Shown piece by piece: positions 8,837-24,900 of a stretch of 64,000 bases of DNA (positions are counted from its first letter, which is position 1; each line of letters begins with the position of its first letter). The stretch is from Cardiocondyla obscurior (taxonomy: Eukaryota > Arthropoda > Insecta > Hymenoptera > Formicidae). The notes under the pieces were generated by a model. That model was not told the DNA's origin. It searched no databases and was given only the letters and a program-made list of their open reading frames with translations. The translations under genes and the position numbers were made by a program. The stretch spans positions 62,001 through 126,000 of the forward strand of contig NW_027228795.1 of assembly GCF_019399895.1 (NCBI RefSeq). Direction: 5' to 3'.

Positions 8837-11800
8837 ATATTTTTTAAATTTTGCAACATAGCATTGTGCGGCATTCAAATAGATGCATTCGGGCTATTCC
8901 AAACCCTTTATATTCATCAGCCGAGATATGGCCAAAACAAAAAATATTTTTTGAAATTTTGCAACATAGCATTGTGCGGCATTCAAAATAGATGCATCGG
9001 GCCAATTCCAAGCCCTTATATTCATCAGAAACCGAGATACGGCCAAAAAACGAAAAATAATTTTTAAATTTGCAACACATTGTGCATTAAAGGAGATGCA
9101 TACGGCCTATTCCGAGTTTATTTTCACCAGCAGCCGAGATATGGCAAAAAACAAAAAATATTTTTCAAATTTGGCAACATAACATTGTGCGGCATTTAAA
9201 AGAGATGCATACGTGCCTATTCCGAGCCTTCTATTTTCACCAGCAGCCGAGATATGGCCAAAAAACAAAAATTATTTTGAAATTTTGCAACATAGCATTG
9301 TGCGGCATTCAAAATAGATGCATTCGGGCCTATTCCAAGCTCTTATATTCATCAAAGCCAATATGGCCAAAAACAAAAAAAATATTTTTGAAATTTTGCA
9401 ACGTAGCATTGTGCGGCATTCAAAATAGATGCATTCGGGCCTATTCCAAGCCCTTTATATTCATCAGAAGCCGAGATATGGCCAAAAAACGAAAAATAGT
9501 TTTTAAATTTGGCAACATGACATTGTGCGGCATTTAAAGGAGATGCATACGGGCCTATTCTGAGCTTTCTATTTTCACCAGCAGCCGAGATATGGCAAAA
9601 AAACAAAAAAAAATATTTTTGAAATTTGGCAACATAACATTGTGCGGCATTTAAAGGAGATGCATACGTTCCTATTCCGAGCCTTCTATTTTCACCAGCA
9701 GCCGAGATATGGCCAAAAAACAAAAAATATTTTTTGAAATTTTGCAACATAGCATTGTGCGGCATTCAAAATAGATGCATTCGAGCCTATTTCAAGCTTC
9801 TTTATATTCATCAGAAGCCGAGATATGGCCAAAAAACAAAAAAAAATATTTTTGAAATTTTGCAACATAGCATTGTGCGGCATTCAAAATAGATGCATTC
9901 GCTTATTCCAAGCCTATATTCATCAAAAGACGAGATATGGCCAAAAACGAAAAAAATAGTTTATAAATTTGGCAACATAACATTGTGCGGCATTTAAAGG
10001 AGATGCATACGTGCCTATTCCGAACCTTCTATTTTCACCAGCAGCCGAGATATGGCCAAAAACAAAAAATATTTTTGAAATTTTGCAACATAGCATTGTG
10101 CGGCATTCAAAATAGATGCATTCGGGCCTATTCCAAGCCCTTTATATTCATCAGAAGCCGAGATATGGCTAAAAAACAAAAACAAATATTTTTGAAATTT
10201 TCCAACGTAGCATTGTGCAACATTCAAAATAGATGCATTCGGGCCTATTCCGAGCTTTTTATATTCATCTGAAGCCGAGATATGGCCAAAAACAAAAATA
10301 TTTTTTAAAATTTAACATAACATTGTGCAGCACTTAAAGGAGATGCATACGGGCCTATTTCAAACTTTATATTCATCTGAAGCCGAGATATGGCCAAAAA
10401 CAAAAAAATATTTTTAAAAATTGGCAACATAACATTGTGCAGCACTTAAAGGAGATGCATACGGGCCTATTCCAAGCCTTCTATTTTCACCAGCAGCCGA
10501 GATATGGCCAAAAACAAAAAATATTTTGAAAATTTACAACGTAGCATTGTGCGGCAATTAAAAAAGATGCTTACGGGCCTATTCCGAGTTTTCTATTTTC
10601 ACCAACAGCGAGATATGGCCCAAAAACCAAAAAATTTTTTTTAATTTGGCAACATGACATTGTGCGGCATTTAAATAAGATGCATACGGGCCTATTCCGA
10701 GCCTTCTATTTTCACCAGCAGCCGAAATATGGCCAAAAACAAAAATATTTTGAAATTTGGCAACATAACATTGTGCGGCATTTAAAGATGCATACGGCCT
10801 ATTCCGAGCTTTCTATTTTCACCAGCAGCCGAGATATGGCAAAAAACAAAAAAAATATTTTTGAAATTGGGCAACATAACATTGTGCATTTAAAAAAGAT
10901 GCATACGTGCCTATTCCGAGCCTTCTATTTTCACCAGCAGCCGAGATATGGCCAAAAACAAAAAATATTTTTAAAATTTTGCAACATAGCATTGTGCGGC
11001 ATTCAAAATAGATGCATTCAGGCCTATTCCAAGCCCATTATATTCATCAAGCCGAGATATGGCCAAAAAACAAAAAAATATTTTTGAAATTTTGCAACAT
11101 AGCATTGTGCGGCATTCAAAATAGATGCATTCGGGCCTATTCCAAGCCTTTATATTCACCAGCAGCCGAGATACGGCCAAAAACGAAAAAAATAGTTTTT
11201 AAATTTGGCAACATGACATTGTGCGGCATTTAAAGGAGATGCATACGTGCCTATTCCGAACCTTCTATTTTCACCAGCAGCCGAGATATCTAAAAACAAA
11301 CAAAAATATTTTGAAAATTTATAACGTAGCATTGTGCGGCAATTAAAAAAATGCATACGAGCCTATTCCGAGCCTTCTATTTTCACCAGCCGAGATATGG
11401 CCAAACAAAAAATATTTTTTGAAATTTTGCAACATAGCATTGTGCGGCATTCAAAATAGATGCATTCGGGCCTATTCCAAGCCTTCTATATTCATCAGAA
11501 CCGAGATATGGCCAAAAACAAAAAAAATATTTTGAAATTTTGCAACATAGCATTGTGCGGCATTCAAAATAGATGCATCGGGCCTATTCCAAGCCCTTTA
11601 TATTCATCAGCCGAGATATGGCCAAAAACGAAAAAAATATTTTTAAATTTGGCAACATGACATTGTGCGGCATTTAAAGGAGATGCATACGGGCCTATTC
11701 CAAGCCTCCTATTTTCACCAGCAGCCGATATATGGCCAAAAAACAAAAAAAAATATTTTTAAAAATTTACAACGTAGCATTGTGCGGCAATTAAAAAAGA

Positions 11801-14800
11801 TGCTTACGGGCCTATTCCGAGTCTTCTATTTTCACCAACAGCCGAGATATAGCCAAATAACCAAAAAAAAATATTTTTAAAATTTTGCAACGTAGCATTG
11901 TGCGCAACTAAAAATAGATGCATACGAGAATATTCCGAACTTTGTATTTTCACCAGCAGCCGAGATATGGCCAAAAAACGAAAATAAATATTTTTGAAAT
12001 TTGGCAACAAAACATTGTGCGGCAATTAAAAAAGATGCATACGGGCCTATTCCGAGCTTTCTATTTTCACCAGCAGCTGAGATATGGCCAAAAAACAAAA
12101 AAAAATATTTTTGAAATTTGGCAACATAACATTGTGCGGCATTTAAAGAAAATGCATACGGGCCTATTCCGAGCCTTCTATTTTCACCAGCAGCCGAAAT
12201 ATATCTAAAAAAACGAACAAAAATATTTTTGATAATTTACAACGTAGCATTGTGCGGCAATTAAAAATGCATACGAACCTATTCCGAGCCTTCTATTTTC
12301 ACCAGCAGCCGAGATATAAAAAACAAAAAATATTTTTGAAATTTTGCAACATATCATTGTGCGGCATTCAAAATAGATGCATCGGGCCTATTCAAGCCCA
12401 TTATATTCATCAGAAGCCGAGATATGGCCAAAAACAAAAAAAAATATTTTTGAAATTTTGCAACATAGCATTGTGCGGCATTCAAAATAGATGCATTCGG
12501 GCTTATTCGAAGCCCTTTATATTCATCAGAAGCCGAGATATGACCAAAAACGAAAAAAATAGTTTTTAAATTTGGCAACATGACATTGTGCGGCATTTAA
12601 AGGAGATGCATACGGCCTATTCCGAGCTTTATTTTCACCAGCAGCCGAGATATGGCCAAAAACGAAAAAAATATTTTAAAAATTGGCAACATAACATTAT
12701 GCAGCACTTAAGGGAAATGCATAGGCTATTCAAGCTTTCTATTTTCACCAGCAGCCGAGATATGGCCAAAAACAAAAAATATTTTTGAAATTTGCAACAT
12801 GACATTGTGCGGCATTTAAAGGAGATGCCGGGCCTATTCCGAGCTTTCTATTTTCACCAGCAGCCGAGATATGGAAAAAGAAAAAAATATTTTTGAAATT
12901 GGGCAACATAACATTGTGCGGCATTTAAAGGAGATGCATACGGGCCTATTCCGAGCTTTCTATTTTCACCAGCAGCCGAGATATGGCCAAAAAACGAAAA
13001 AAAATATTTTTAAAAATTGGCAACATGGGCCTATTTCAAGTTTTATTTTCACCAGCAGCCGAGATATGGCCAAAAAACAAAAAATATTTTTAAATTTGGC
13101 AACATGACATTGTGCGGCATTTAAAGAGAGATGCATACGGGCCTATTCCGAGCTTTCTATTTTCACCAGCAGCCGAGATATGGCCAAAAAACGAAAAAAA
13201 ATATTTTTAAATTTGGCAACATGACATTGTGCGGCATTAAAGGAGATGCATACGGGCCTATTCCGAGCTTCTATTTTCACCAGCAGCCGAGATATGGCAA
13301 AAACAAAAAATATTTTTGAAATTTGGCAACATAACATTGTGCGGCATTTAAAGGAGATGCATACGTGCCTATTCCGAGCCTTCTATTTTCACCAGCAGCC
13401 GAGATATGGCCAAAAAACGAAAGAAAATATTTTTTAAATTTGGCAACATGACATTGTGCGGCATTTAAAGGAGATGCATACGGGCCTATTCCAAGCCTTC
13501 TATTTTCACCAGCAGCCGAAATATGGCCAAAAAACAAAAAAAAATATTTTTGAAAATTTACAACGTAAAATTGTGCGGCAATTAAAAAAAATGCATACAA
13601 GCCTATTCCGAGCCTTCTATTTTCACCAGCAGCCGAGATATGGCCAAAAAACAAAAAAAAATATTTTTGAAATTTTGCAACATATCATTGTGCGCAACTA
13701 AAAATAGATGCATACGAGACCGAACTTTGTATTTTCACCAGCAGCCGAGATATGAAAAAACGAAAATAAATATTTTGAAATTTGCAACAAGCATTGTGCG
13801 GCAATTAAAAGATGCATACGGCCTATTCCTTTTCTATTTTCACCAGCAGCCGAGATATGGCCAAAAACGAAAAAAATATTTTTGAAATTTAACACACAGT
13901 GGCATTTAAAGAAAATGCATACGGGCCTATTCCGAGCCTTCTATTTTCACCAGCAGCCGATATATCTAAAAACGAAAAAAATATTTTTGAAAATTTACAA
14001 CGTAGCATGTGTGCAATTAAAAAAATGCATACGAGCCTATTCCGAGCCTTCTATTTTCACCAGCAGCCGAGATATGGCCAAAAAACAAAAAAAAATATTT
14101 TTGAAATTTTGCAAAATAGCATTGTGCGGCATTCAAAATAGTTGCATTCGGGCCTATTTCAAGCCCTTTATATTCATCAGAAGCCGAGATATGGCTAAAA
14201 ACGAAAAAAATATTTTGAAATTTCCAACGTAGCATTGTGCGGCATTCAAAATAGATGCATCGGGCCAATTCCAAGCCCTTTATATTCATCAGAAGCCGAG
14301 ATATGGCCAAAAACGAAAAAAATAGTTTTTAAATTTGGCAACATGACATTGTGCGGCATTTAAAGGAGATGCATACGGGCCTATTCCGAGCTTTCTATTT
14401 TCACCAGCAGCCGAGATACGAAAACGAAAAATAGTTTTTAAATTTGGCAACATGACATTGTGCGGCATTTAATGGAGATGTACCAGCCTATTCCGAGCTT
14501 TCTATTTTCACCAGCAGCTGAGATATGGCCAAAAATCGAAAAAAATATTTTTGAAATTTGGCAACAAACATTGTGCGGCAATTAAAAATGATGCATACGG
14601 GCCTATTTCGAGCTTTCTATTTTCACCAGCAGCCAGATACTAAAAACAAACAAAAATATTTTTAAAATTTATAACGTAGCATTGTGCGGCAATTAAAAAA
14701 TGCATACGAGCCTATTCCGAGTTTTCTATTTTCACCAGCAGCCGAGATATGGCCAAAAACAAAAAATATTTTTGAAATTTTGCAACATAGCATTGTGCGG

Positions 14801-17800
14801 CATTCAAAATAGATGCATTCGGGCCTATTCCAAGCCTTTTATATTCATCAGAAGCCGAGATATGGCCAAAAAACAAAAAAATATTTTTAAAAATTGGCAA
14901 CATAACATTGTGCAGCACTTAAAGGAAATGCATACGGCCTATTTCAAGCTTTCATTTACCAGCAGCCGAGATATGGCCAAAAACAAAAAAAATATTTTTT
15001 ATTTTGCAAAATAGCATTGTGCGGCATTCAAAATAGATGCATTCGGGCCTATTCCAAGCCCTTTATATTCATCAGAAGCCGAGATATGGCTAAAAAAACG
15101 AAAAATATTTTTGAAATTATCCAACGTAGCATTGTGCGGCATTCAAAATAGATGCATTCGGGCCTATTCCAAGCCCTTTATATTCATCAGAAACCGAGAT
15201 ATGGCCAAAAAACGAAAATATTTTTAAATTTGGCAACATGACATTGTGCGGCATTTAAAGGAGATGCATATGGGCCTATTCCGAGCTTTCTATTTTCACC
15301 AGCAGCCGAGATATGGCCAAAAAACGAAAAAAATATTTTAAAATTTGGCAACATGACATTGTGCGGCATTTAAAGGAGATGCATACGGGCCTATTCCGAG
15401 CTTTCTATTTTCACCAGCAGCCGAGATATGGCCAAAAACAAAAAAAATATTTTGAAATTTTGCAACATAGCATTGTGCGGCATTCAAAATAGATGCATTC
15501 GGGCCTATTCCAAGCCCTTTATATTCATCAGAAGCCGAGATATGGCCAAAAACAAAAAAAATATTTTTGAAATTTTGCAATATAGCATTGTGGCATTCAA
15601 TAGATGCATTCTGGGCCTATTCCGAGCTTTTATATTCATCAGAAGCCGAGATATGGCCAAAAAACAAAAAATATTTTTAAAAATTGGCAACATAACATTA
15701 TGCAGCACTTAAAGAAGATGCATACGGGTTTATTTCAAGCTTTCTATTTTCACCAGCAGCCGAGATATGGCCAGAAAACAAAAAAAAATATTTTTAAATT
15801 TGGCAACATGACATTGTGCGGCATTTAAAAGAGATGCATACGGGCCTATTCCAAACCTTTTATTTTCACCAGCAGCCGAGATATGGCCAAAAAACACAAA
15901 AAAATATTTTTGAAATTTTGCAACGTAGCATTGTGCGGATTCAAAATAGATGCATTCGGGCCTATTCCAAGCCCATTATATTCATCAGAAGGAGATATGG
16001 CCAAAAACAAAAATATTTTGAAAATTTACAACGTAGAATTGTGCGGCAATTAAAAAGATGCTTACGGGCCTATTCCGAGTCTTCTATTTTCACCAACAGC
16101 CGAGATATAGCCAAAAACCAAAAAAATATTTTTGAAATTTTGCAACGTAGCATTGTGCGCAACTAAAATAGATGCATACGAGAATATTCGAACTTTCTAT
16201 TTTCACCAGCAGCCGAGATATGGCCAAAAAACGAAAAAAATATTTTTGAAATTTGGCAACAAAACATTGTGCGGCAATTAAAAGATGCATACGGGCTTAT
16301 TCCGAGCTTTCTATTTTCACCAGCAGCCGAGATATGGCCAAAAACGAAAAAATATTTTGAAATTTTGGCAACATAACATTGTGCGGCATTTAAAGAAATG
16401 CATACAAGCCTATTCCGAGCCTTCTATTTTCACCAGCAGCCGAGATATATCTAAAAAACGAACAAGAATATTTTTGAAAATTTACAACGTAGCATTGTGC
16501 GGCAATTAAAAAAAATGCATACGAGCCTATTCCGAGCCTTCTATTTTCACCAGCAGCCGAGATATGGCCAAAAAACAAAAAAAAATATTTTTGAAATTTT
16601 GCAACATATCATTGTGCGGCATTCAAAATAGATGCATTCGGGCCTATTCCAAGCCCATTATATTTATCAGAAGCCGAGATATGGCCAAAAAACAAAAAAA
16701 AATATTTTTGAAATTTTGCAACATAGCATTGTGCGGCATTCAAAATAGATGCATTCGGGCCTATTCCAAGCCCTTTATATTCATCAGAAGCCGAGATACG
16801 GCCAAAAAACGAAAAAAAATATTTTTAAAAATTGGCAACATAACATTATGCAGCACTTAAAGGAAATGCATACGGGCCTATTTCAAGCTTTCTATTTTCA
16901 CCAGCAGCCGAGATTTGGCCAAAAAACAAAAAATATTTTAAATTTGGCAACATGACATTGTGCGGCATATAAAGGAGATGCATACGGGCCTATTCCAAGC
17001 CTTCTATTTTCACAAGCAGCCGAGATATGGCCAAAAAACGAAAGAAAATATTTTTTAAATTTGGCAACATGACATTGTGCGGCATTTAAAGAAGATGCAT
17101 ACGGGCTTATTCCGAGCTTTCTATTTTCACCAGCAGCCGAGATACGGCCAAAAAACGAAAAAAATATTTTTAAAAATTGGCAACATAACATTATGCAGCA
17201 CTTAAAGGAAATGCATACGGGCCTATTTCAAGCTTTCTATTTTCACCAGCAGCCGAGATATGGCCAAAAACAAAAAATATTTTTAAATTTTGCAAAATAG
17301 CATTGTGCGGCATTCAAAATAGATGCATTCGGGCCTATTCCAAGCCCTTTAATTCACAGCAGCCGAGATATGGCTAAAAAAACGAAAAAAATATTTTTTG
17401 AAATTATCCAACGTAGCATTGTGCGGCATTCAAAATAGATGCATCGGGCCTATTCCGCCCTTTATTTTCATCAGCCGAGATATGGCCAAAAACGAAAAAA
17501 ATATTTTTAAATTTGGCAACATGACATTGTGCGGCATTTAAAGGAGATGCATACGGGCCTATTCCGAGCTTCCTATTTTCACCAGCAGCCGAGATATGGC
17601 CAAAAACGAAAAAAAAATAGTTTTTAAATTTGGCAACATGACATTGTGCGGCATTTAAAGGAGATGCATACGGGCCTATTCTGAGCTTTCTATTTTCACC
17701 AGCAGCCGAGATATGGCCAAAAAACGAAAAAAATATTTTTGAAATTTGGCAACATAACATTGTGCGGCAATTAAAATGATGCATACGAACCTATTTCAGA

Positions 17801-18787
17801 GTTTCTATTTTCACCAGCAGCCGAAATATATCTAAAAACAAAAAAAAATATTTTTGAAAATTTACAACGTAGCATTGTGCGGCAATTAAAAATGCATACG
17901 AGCCTATTCCGAGCTTCTATTTTCACCAGCAGCCGAGATATGGCCAAAAAACAAAAATATTTTGAAATTTTGCAACATAGCATTGTGCGGCATTCAAAAT
18001 AGATGCATCGGGCCTATTCCAAGCCTTTATATTCATCAGAAGCCGAGATATGGCCAAAAACAAAAAAATATTTTTGAAATTTTGCAACATAGCATTGTGC
18101 GGCATTCAAAATAGATGCATCGGGCCTATTCCGAGCTTTTATATTCATCTTCAGCCGAGATATACGAAAAAAAAAAAAATATTTTTAAAAATTGGCAACA
18201 TAACATTATGCAGCATTTAAAGAAGATGCATACGGGTTTATTTCAAGCTTTCTATTTTCACCAGCAGCCGAGATATGGCCAAAAAACAAAAAAAAATATT
18301 TTTGAAATTTTCCAACGTAGCATTGTGCGGCATTCAAAATAGATGCATTCGGGCCTATTCCAAGCCCATTATATTCATCAGAAGCCGAGATATGGCCAAA
18401 AAACAAAAAAAAATATTTTTTAAAATTGGCAAACATCTTATTATGCAGCACTTAAAGGAAATGCATACGGGCCTATTTCCTGCTTTCTATTTTCAACAGC
18501 CGAGATATACAAAAAACAAAAAATATTTTTTAAATTTTGCAAAATAGCATTGTGCGGCATTCAAAATAGTTGCATTCGCCTATTCCAAGCCCTTTAAATT
18601 CATCAGAAGCCGAGATATGGCTAAAAACGAAAACAAATATTTTGAAATTATCCAACGTAGCATTGTGCGGCATTCAAATAGGATGCATTCGGGCCTATTC
18701 CAAGCCCTTATATTCATCAGAAGCCGAGATACGGCCAAAAACGAAAAAATAGTTTTTAAATTTGGCAACATGACATTGTGCGGCATT

Positions 18788-18879
18788 NNNNNNNNNNNNN
18801 NNNNNNNNNNNNNNNNNNNNNNNNNNNNNNNNNNNNNNNNNNNNNNNNNNNNNNNNNNNNNNNNNNNNNNNNNNNNNNN
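18788..18879. other. Assembly gap (92 N) within the satellite
   Basis: A run of 92 undetermined bases. Sequence on both sides is satellite family B (GTGCGGCATT before, TTGTGCGGCAA after), so the true gap length and array copy number are uncertain. Confidence 0.99.
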
Positions 18880-21800
18880 TTGTGCGGCAATCAAAATGAA
18901 TGCATTCGGGCCTATTCGAACCTTTTATATTCATCAAAAGCCGAGATATTGCCGAAAAACAAAAAACAAAATTTTTTGAAATTTTTGCAACGTAGCATTG
19001 TGCGCAACTAAAAATAGATGCATACGGGACTATTCAAACTTTGTATTTTCACCAGCAGCCGTGATATGGCCAAAAAACGAAAAAAATATTTTTGGGGTGG
19101 CAACATAACTGTGCGGCATTTAAAAGGAGATGCATACGGGTTATTCGAGCCGCTTCTATTTTCACCAGCAACCGAGATATGGCCAAAAACAAAAAAATAT
19201 TTTTAAATTTGGCAACATGACGTTGTGCGGCATTTAAAAAAGATGCATACGGGCCTATTTCGAGCTTTCTATTTTCACCAGCAGCCGAAATATGTGCAAA
19301 AAACGTAATAAATATTTTGAAATTTTGCAACATAGCATTGTGCGGCATTCAAAATGAATGCATTCAGACCTATTTCGGGCACATATTCATCAAAAGCCAG
19401 GAGATATTGCAAAAAAACAAAAAAATATTTTGAAATTTTGCAACGTAGCATTGTGCGCAACTAAAAATAGATGCATACGGGACTATTCCGAACTTTGTAT
19501 TTTCACCAGCAGCCGAAATATGGCCAAAAAACGAAAAAAAATATTTTTGAAATTTGGCAACATAACATTGTGCGGCAATTAAAAAGATGCATACGGGCCT
19601 ATTCCGAGCTTTTTATTTTCACCAGCAGCCGAGATATGGCCAAAAACGAAAAAAATATTTTGAAATTTTGCAACGTAGCATTGTGCGGCATTCAAAATAG
19701 ATGCATTCGGGCCTATTCCAAGCCTTCTATTTTCACCAGCAGCCGAGATATGGCCAAAAACGAAAAAAAATATTTTTTAATTTTGCAACATAGCATTGTG
19801 CGGCATTCAAAATAGATGCATACGGGCCTATTCCGATCCTTCTATTTTCACCAGCAGCCGAGATATGGCCAAAAACCAAAAAAATATTTTTGAATTTTGG
19901 CAACGAAACATTGTGCGGCATTTAAAGAGATGCATACGGGCCTATTCCGAGCCTTCTATTTTCACCAGCAGCCGAGATATGGCCAAAAAAGAAAAAAATA
20001 TTTTTGAAATTTGCAACATAGCATTGTGCGGCATTTAAAGAGATGCATACGGGCCTATTCCGAGCCTTCTATTTTCACCAGCAGCCGAGATATGGCCAAA
20101 AAACGAAAAAAATATTTTGAAATTTGCAACGTAGCATTGTGCGGCAATTAAAAAAATGCATACGGGCCTATTCCGAGCCTTCTATTATCACCAGCAGCTG
20201 AGATATGGCCAAAAAACCATAAAAATATTTTTGAATTATTGCAACATAGCATTGTGCGGCATTCAAAATAGATGCATTCGGGCCTATTCCAAGCCTTTAT
20301 ATTCATCAGAAGCCGAGATATGGCCAAAAAACGAAAAACAATATTTTTGAAATTTTGCAACGTAGCATTGTGCGCAACTAAAAATAGATGCTTACGGGCC
20401 TATTCCAAGCCTTCTATTTTCACCAGCAGCCGAGATATGGCCAAAAAACAAAAAAAATATTTTTGAAATTTTGCAACATAGCATTGTGCGGCATTTAAAA
20501 TAGATGCATTCGGGCCTATTCCGATCCTTCTATTTTCACCAGCAGCCGACATATGGCCAAAAAACGAAAAAAATATTTTGAAATTTTGCAACGTAGCATT
20601 GTGCGGCATTTAAAAAGAGATGCATACGGGCCTATTCAGGCCTTCTATTTTCACCAGCAGCCGAGATATGGCCAAAAACAAAAAAAATATTTTTTAATTT
20701 TGCAACATAGCATTGTGCGGCATTCAAAATAGATGCATACGGGCCTATTCGAGCCTTCTATTTTCACCAGCAGCCGAGATATGGCCAAAAAACGAAAAAA
20801 AATATTTTTGAATTTTGGCAACGTAACATTGTGCGGCATTTAAAAGAGATGCATACGGGCCTTTTCCGAGCCTTCTATTTTCACCAGCAGCCGGGATATG
20901 GCCAAAAAACGAAAAAAAATATTTTTTAAATTTTGCAACATAGCATTGTGCGGCATTCAAAATAGATGCATTCGGGCCTATTCCGATCCTTCTATTTTCA
21001 CCAGCAGCCGAGATATGGCCAAAAAACGAAAAAAAATATTTTTGAAATTTTCCAACGTAGCATTGTGCGGCATTCAAAATAGATGCATACGGGCCTATTC
21101 GAGCCTTTATTTTCATCAGCAGCCGAGATATGGCCAAAAAACGAAAAAAATATTTTGAAATTTTGCAACGTAGCATTGTGCGGCAACTAAAAATAGATGC
21201 ATACGGGCCTATTCCGAACTTTCTATTTTCACCAGCAGCCGAGATATGGCCAAAAAACGAAAAAAATATTTTGAAATTTGGCAACATAGCATTGTGCGGC
21301 ATTTAAAATAGATGCATACGGGCCTATTCCGAGCCTTCTATTTTCACCAGCAGCCGAGATATGGCCAAAAACAAAAAAATATTTTGAAAATTTACAACGT
21401 AGCATTGTGCGGCAATTAAAATGCATACGGGCCTATTCCGAGCCTTCTATTTTCACCAGCAGCCGAGATATGGCCAAAAACCAAAAAAAATATTTTTAAT
21501 TTTGCAACATAGCATTGTGCGGCATTCAAAATAGATGCATACGGGCCTATTCCGATCCTTCTATTTTCACCAGCAGCCGAGATATGGCCAAAAACCAAAA
21601 AATATTTTTGAATTTGGCAACGAAACATTGTGCGGCATTTAAAGAGATGCATACGGGCCTATTCCGAGCCTTCTATTTTCACCAGCAGCCGAGATATGGC
21701 CAAAAAACGAAAAAAAATATTTGAAATTTTACAACATAGCATGTGCGGCATTCAAAATAGATGCTTTCGGGCCTATTCCGAGCCTATTATATTCATCAGA

Positions 21801-21959
21801 AGCCGAGATATTGCCAAAAAACGATAAAAAATATTTTTGAAATTTTGCAACGTAGCATTGTGCGCAACTAAAAATAGATGCATACGGGACTATTCGAGTA
21901 TTTTTACCAGCAGCCGAAATATGGCCAAAAAACGAAAAAAAATATTTTTGAAATTTGGC

Positions 21960-24900
21960 AACATAACATTGTGCGGCATTTAAAGGAGATGCATACGGGC
22001 CTATTCCAAGCCTTCTATTTTCACCAGCAGCCGAGATATATCCAAAAAACAAAAAAAAATATTTTGAAAATTTACAACGTAGCATTGTGCGGCAATTAAA
22101 AAAAATGCATACGGGCCTATTCCGAGCCTTCTATTTTCACCAGCAGCCGAGATATGGCCAAAACACCAAAAAAAATATTTTTTAAATTTTGCAACATAGC
22201 ATTGTGCGGCATTCAAAATAGATGCATACGGGCCTATTCCGATCCTTCTATTTTCACCAGCAGCCGAGATATGGCCAAAAAACCAAAGAAAATATTTTTG
22301 AATTTTGGCAACGAAACATTGTGCGGCATTTAAAAGAGATGCATACGGGCCTTTTCCGAGCCTTCTATTTTCACCAGCAGCCGGGATATGGCCAAAAACG
22401 AAAAATATTTTGAAATTTTGCAACGTAGCATTGTGCAACTAAAAATAGATGCATACGGGACTATTCCGAACTTTGTATTTTCACCAGCAGCCGAAATATG
22501 GCCAAAAAACGAAAAAAAATATTTTTGAAATTTGGCAACAAAACATTGTGCGGCAATTAAAAAAGATGCATACGGGCCTATTCCGAGTTTTTTATTTTCA
22601 CCAGCAGCCGAGATATGGCCAAAAAACGAAAAAAAATATTTTTGAAATTTTCCAACGTAGCATTGTGCGGCATTCAAAATAGATGCATTCGAACCTATTC
22701 CAAGCCTTCTATTTTCACCAGCAGCCGAGATATGGCCAAAAACGAAAAAATATTTTTTGAAATTTTGCAACGTAGCATTGTGCGCAACTAAATAGATGCA
22801 TACGGTATTCGAACTTTGTATTTTCACCAGCAGCCGAAATATGGCCAAAAAACGAAAAAAAATATTTTTGAAATTTGGCAACAAAACATTGTGCGGCAAT
22901 TAAAAAAGATGCATACGGGCCTATTCCGAGTTTTTTATTTTCACCAGCAGCCGAGATATGGCCAAAAAACGAAAAAATATTTTGAAATTTTACAACGTAG
23001 CATTGTGCGGCATTCAAAATAGATGCATACGGGCCTATTCCGAGCCTTCTATTTTCACCAGCAGCCGAGATATGGCCAAAAACCAAAAAATATTTTTGAA
23101 TTTTGCAACATAGCATTGTGCGGCATTCAAAATAGATGCATACGGGCCTATTCCGATCCTTCTATTTTCACCAGCAGCCGAGATATGGCCAAAAAACCAA
23201 AAAAATATTTTTGAATTTTGGCAACGAAACATTGTGCGGCATTTAAAAGAGATGCATACGGGCCTTTTCCGAGCCTTCTATTTTCACCAGCAGCCGGGAT
23301 ATGGCCAAAAAACGAAATAAAATATTTTTGAAATTTAACAACATAGCATTGTGCGGCATTTAAAAGAGATGCATACGGGCCTTTTCCGAGCCTTCTATTT
23401 TCACCAGCAGCCGGGATATGGCCAAAAAACTAAAGAAAATATTTTTGAAGTTTTGCAACGTAGCATTGTGCGGCAATTAAAAGAAATACATACGGGCCTA
23501 TTCCGAGCCTTCTATTTTCACCAGCAGCTGAGATATGGCCAAAAAACCATAAAAATATTTTTGAATTATTGCAACATAGCATTGTGCGGCATTCAAAATA
23601 GATGCATTCGGGCCTATTCAAGCCTTTATTTTCACCAGCAGCCGAGATATGGCCAAAAACGAAAAAAATATTTTGAAATTTTGCAACGTAGCATTGTGCG
23701 GCAATTAAAAATAGATGCTTACGGGCCTATTCCAAGCCTTCTATTTTCACCAGCAGCCGAGATATGGCCAAAACACCAAAAAAAATATTTTTTAAATTTT
23801 GCAACATAGCATTGTGCGGCATTCAAAATAGATGCATACGGGCCTATTCCGATCCTTCTATTTTCACCAGCAGCCGAGATATGGCCAAAAAACCAAAGAA
23901 AATATTTTTGAAGTTTTGCAACGTAGCATTCTGCGAAACTAAAAATAGATGCATACGGGACTATTCCGAACTTTGTATTTTCACCAGCAGCCGAAATATG
24001 GCCAAAAAAACGAAAAAAAATATTTTTGAAATTTGGCAACATAACATTGTGCGGCATTCAAAATAGATGCATACGGGCCTATTCCGATCCTTCTATTTTC
24101 ACCAGCAGCCGAGATATAACCAAAAAACCAAAGAAAATATTTTTGAATTTTGGCAACGAAACATTGTGCGGCATTTAAAAGAGATGCATACGGGCCTATT
24201 CCGAGTTTTCTATTTTCACCAGCAGCCGAGATATGGCCAAAAAACAAAAAAAAATATTTTTAAAATTTTCCAACGTAGCATTGTGCGGCATTCAAAATAG
24301 ATGCTTTCGGGCCTATTCCGAGCCTATTATATTCATCAGAAGCCGAGATATTGCCAAAAAACGATAAAAAATATTTTTGAAATTTTGCAACGTAGCATTG
24401 TGCGCAACTAAAAATAGATGCATACGGGACTATTCCGAACTTTGTATTTTCACCAGCAGCCGAAATATGGCCAAAAAACGAAAAAAAATATTTTTGAAAT
24501 TTGGCAACATAACATTGTGCGGCATTTAAAGGAGATGCATACGGGCCTATTCCAAGCCTTCTATTTTCACCAGCAGCCGAGATATATCCAAAAAACAAAA
24601 AAAAATATTTTGAAAATTTACAACGTAGCATTGTGCGGCAATTAAAAAAAATGCATACGGGCCTATTCCGAGCCTTCTATTTTCACCAGCAGCCGAGATA
24701 TGGCCAAAACACCAAAAAAAATATTTTTTTAATTTTGCAACATAGCATTGTGCGGCATTCAAAATAGATGCATACGGGCCTATTCCGAGCCTTCTATTTT
24801 CACCAGCAGCCGAGATATGGCCAAAAACAAAAAAATATTTTTGAATTTTGCAACGTAGCATTGTGCGGCATTTAAAAGAGATGCATACGGGCCTTTTCCG

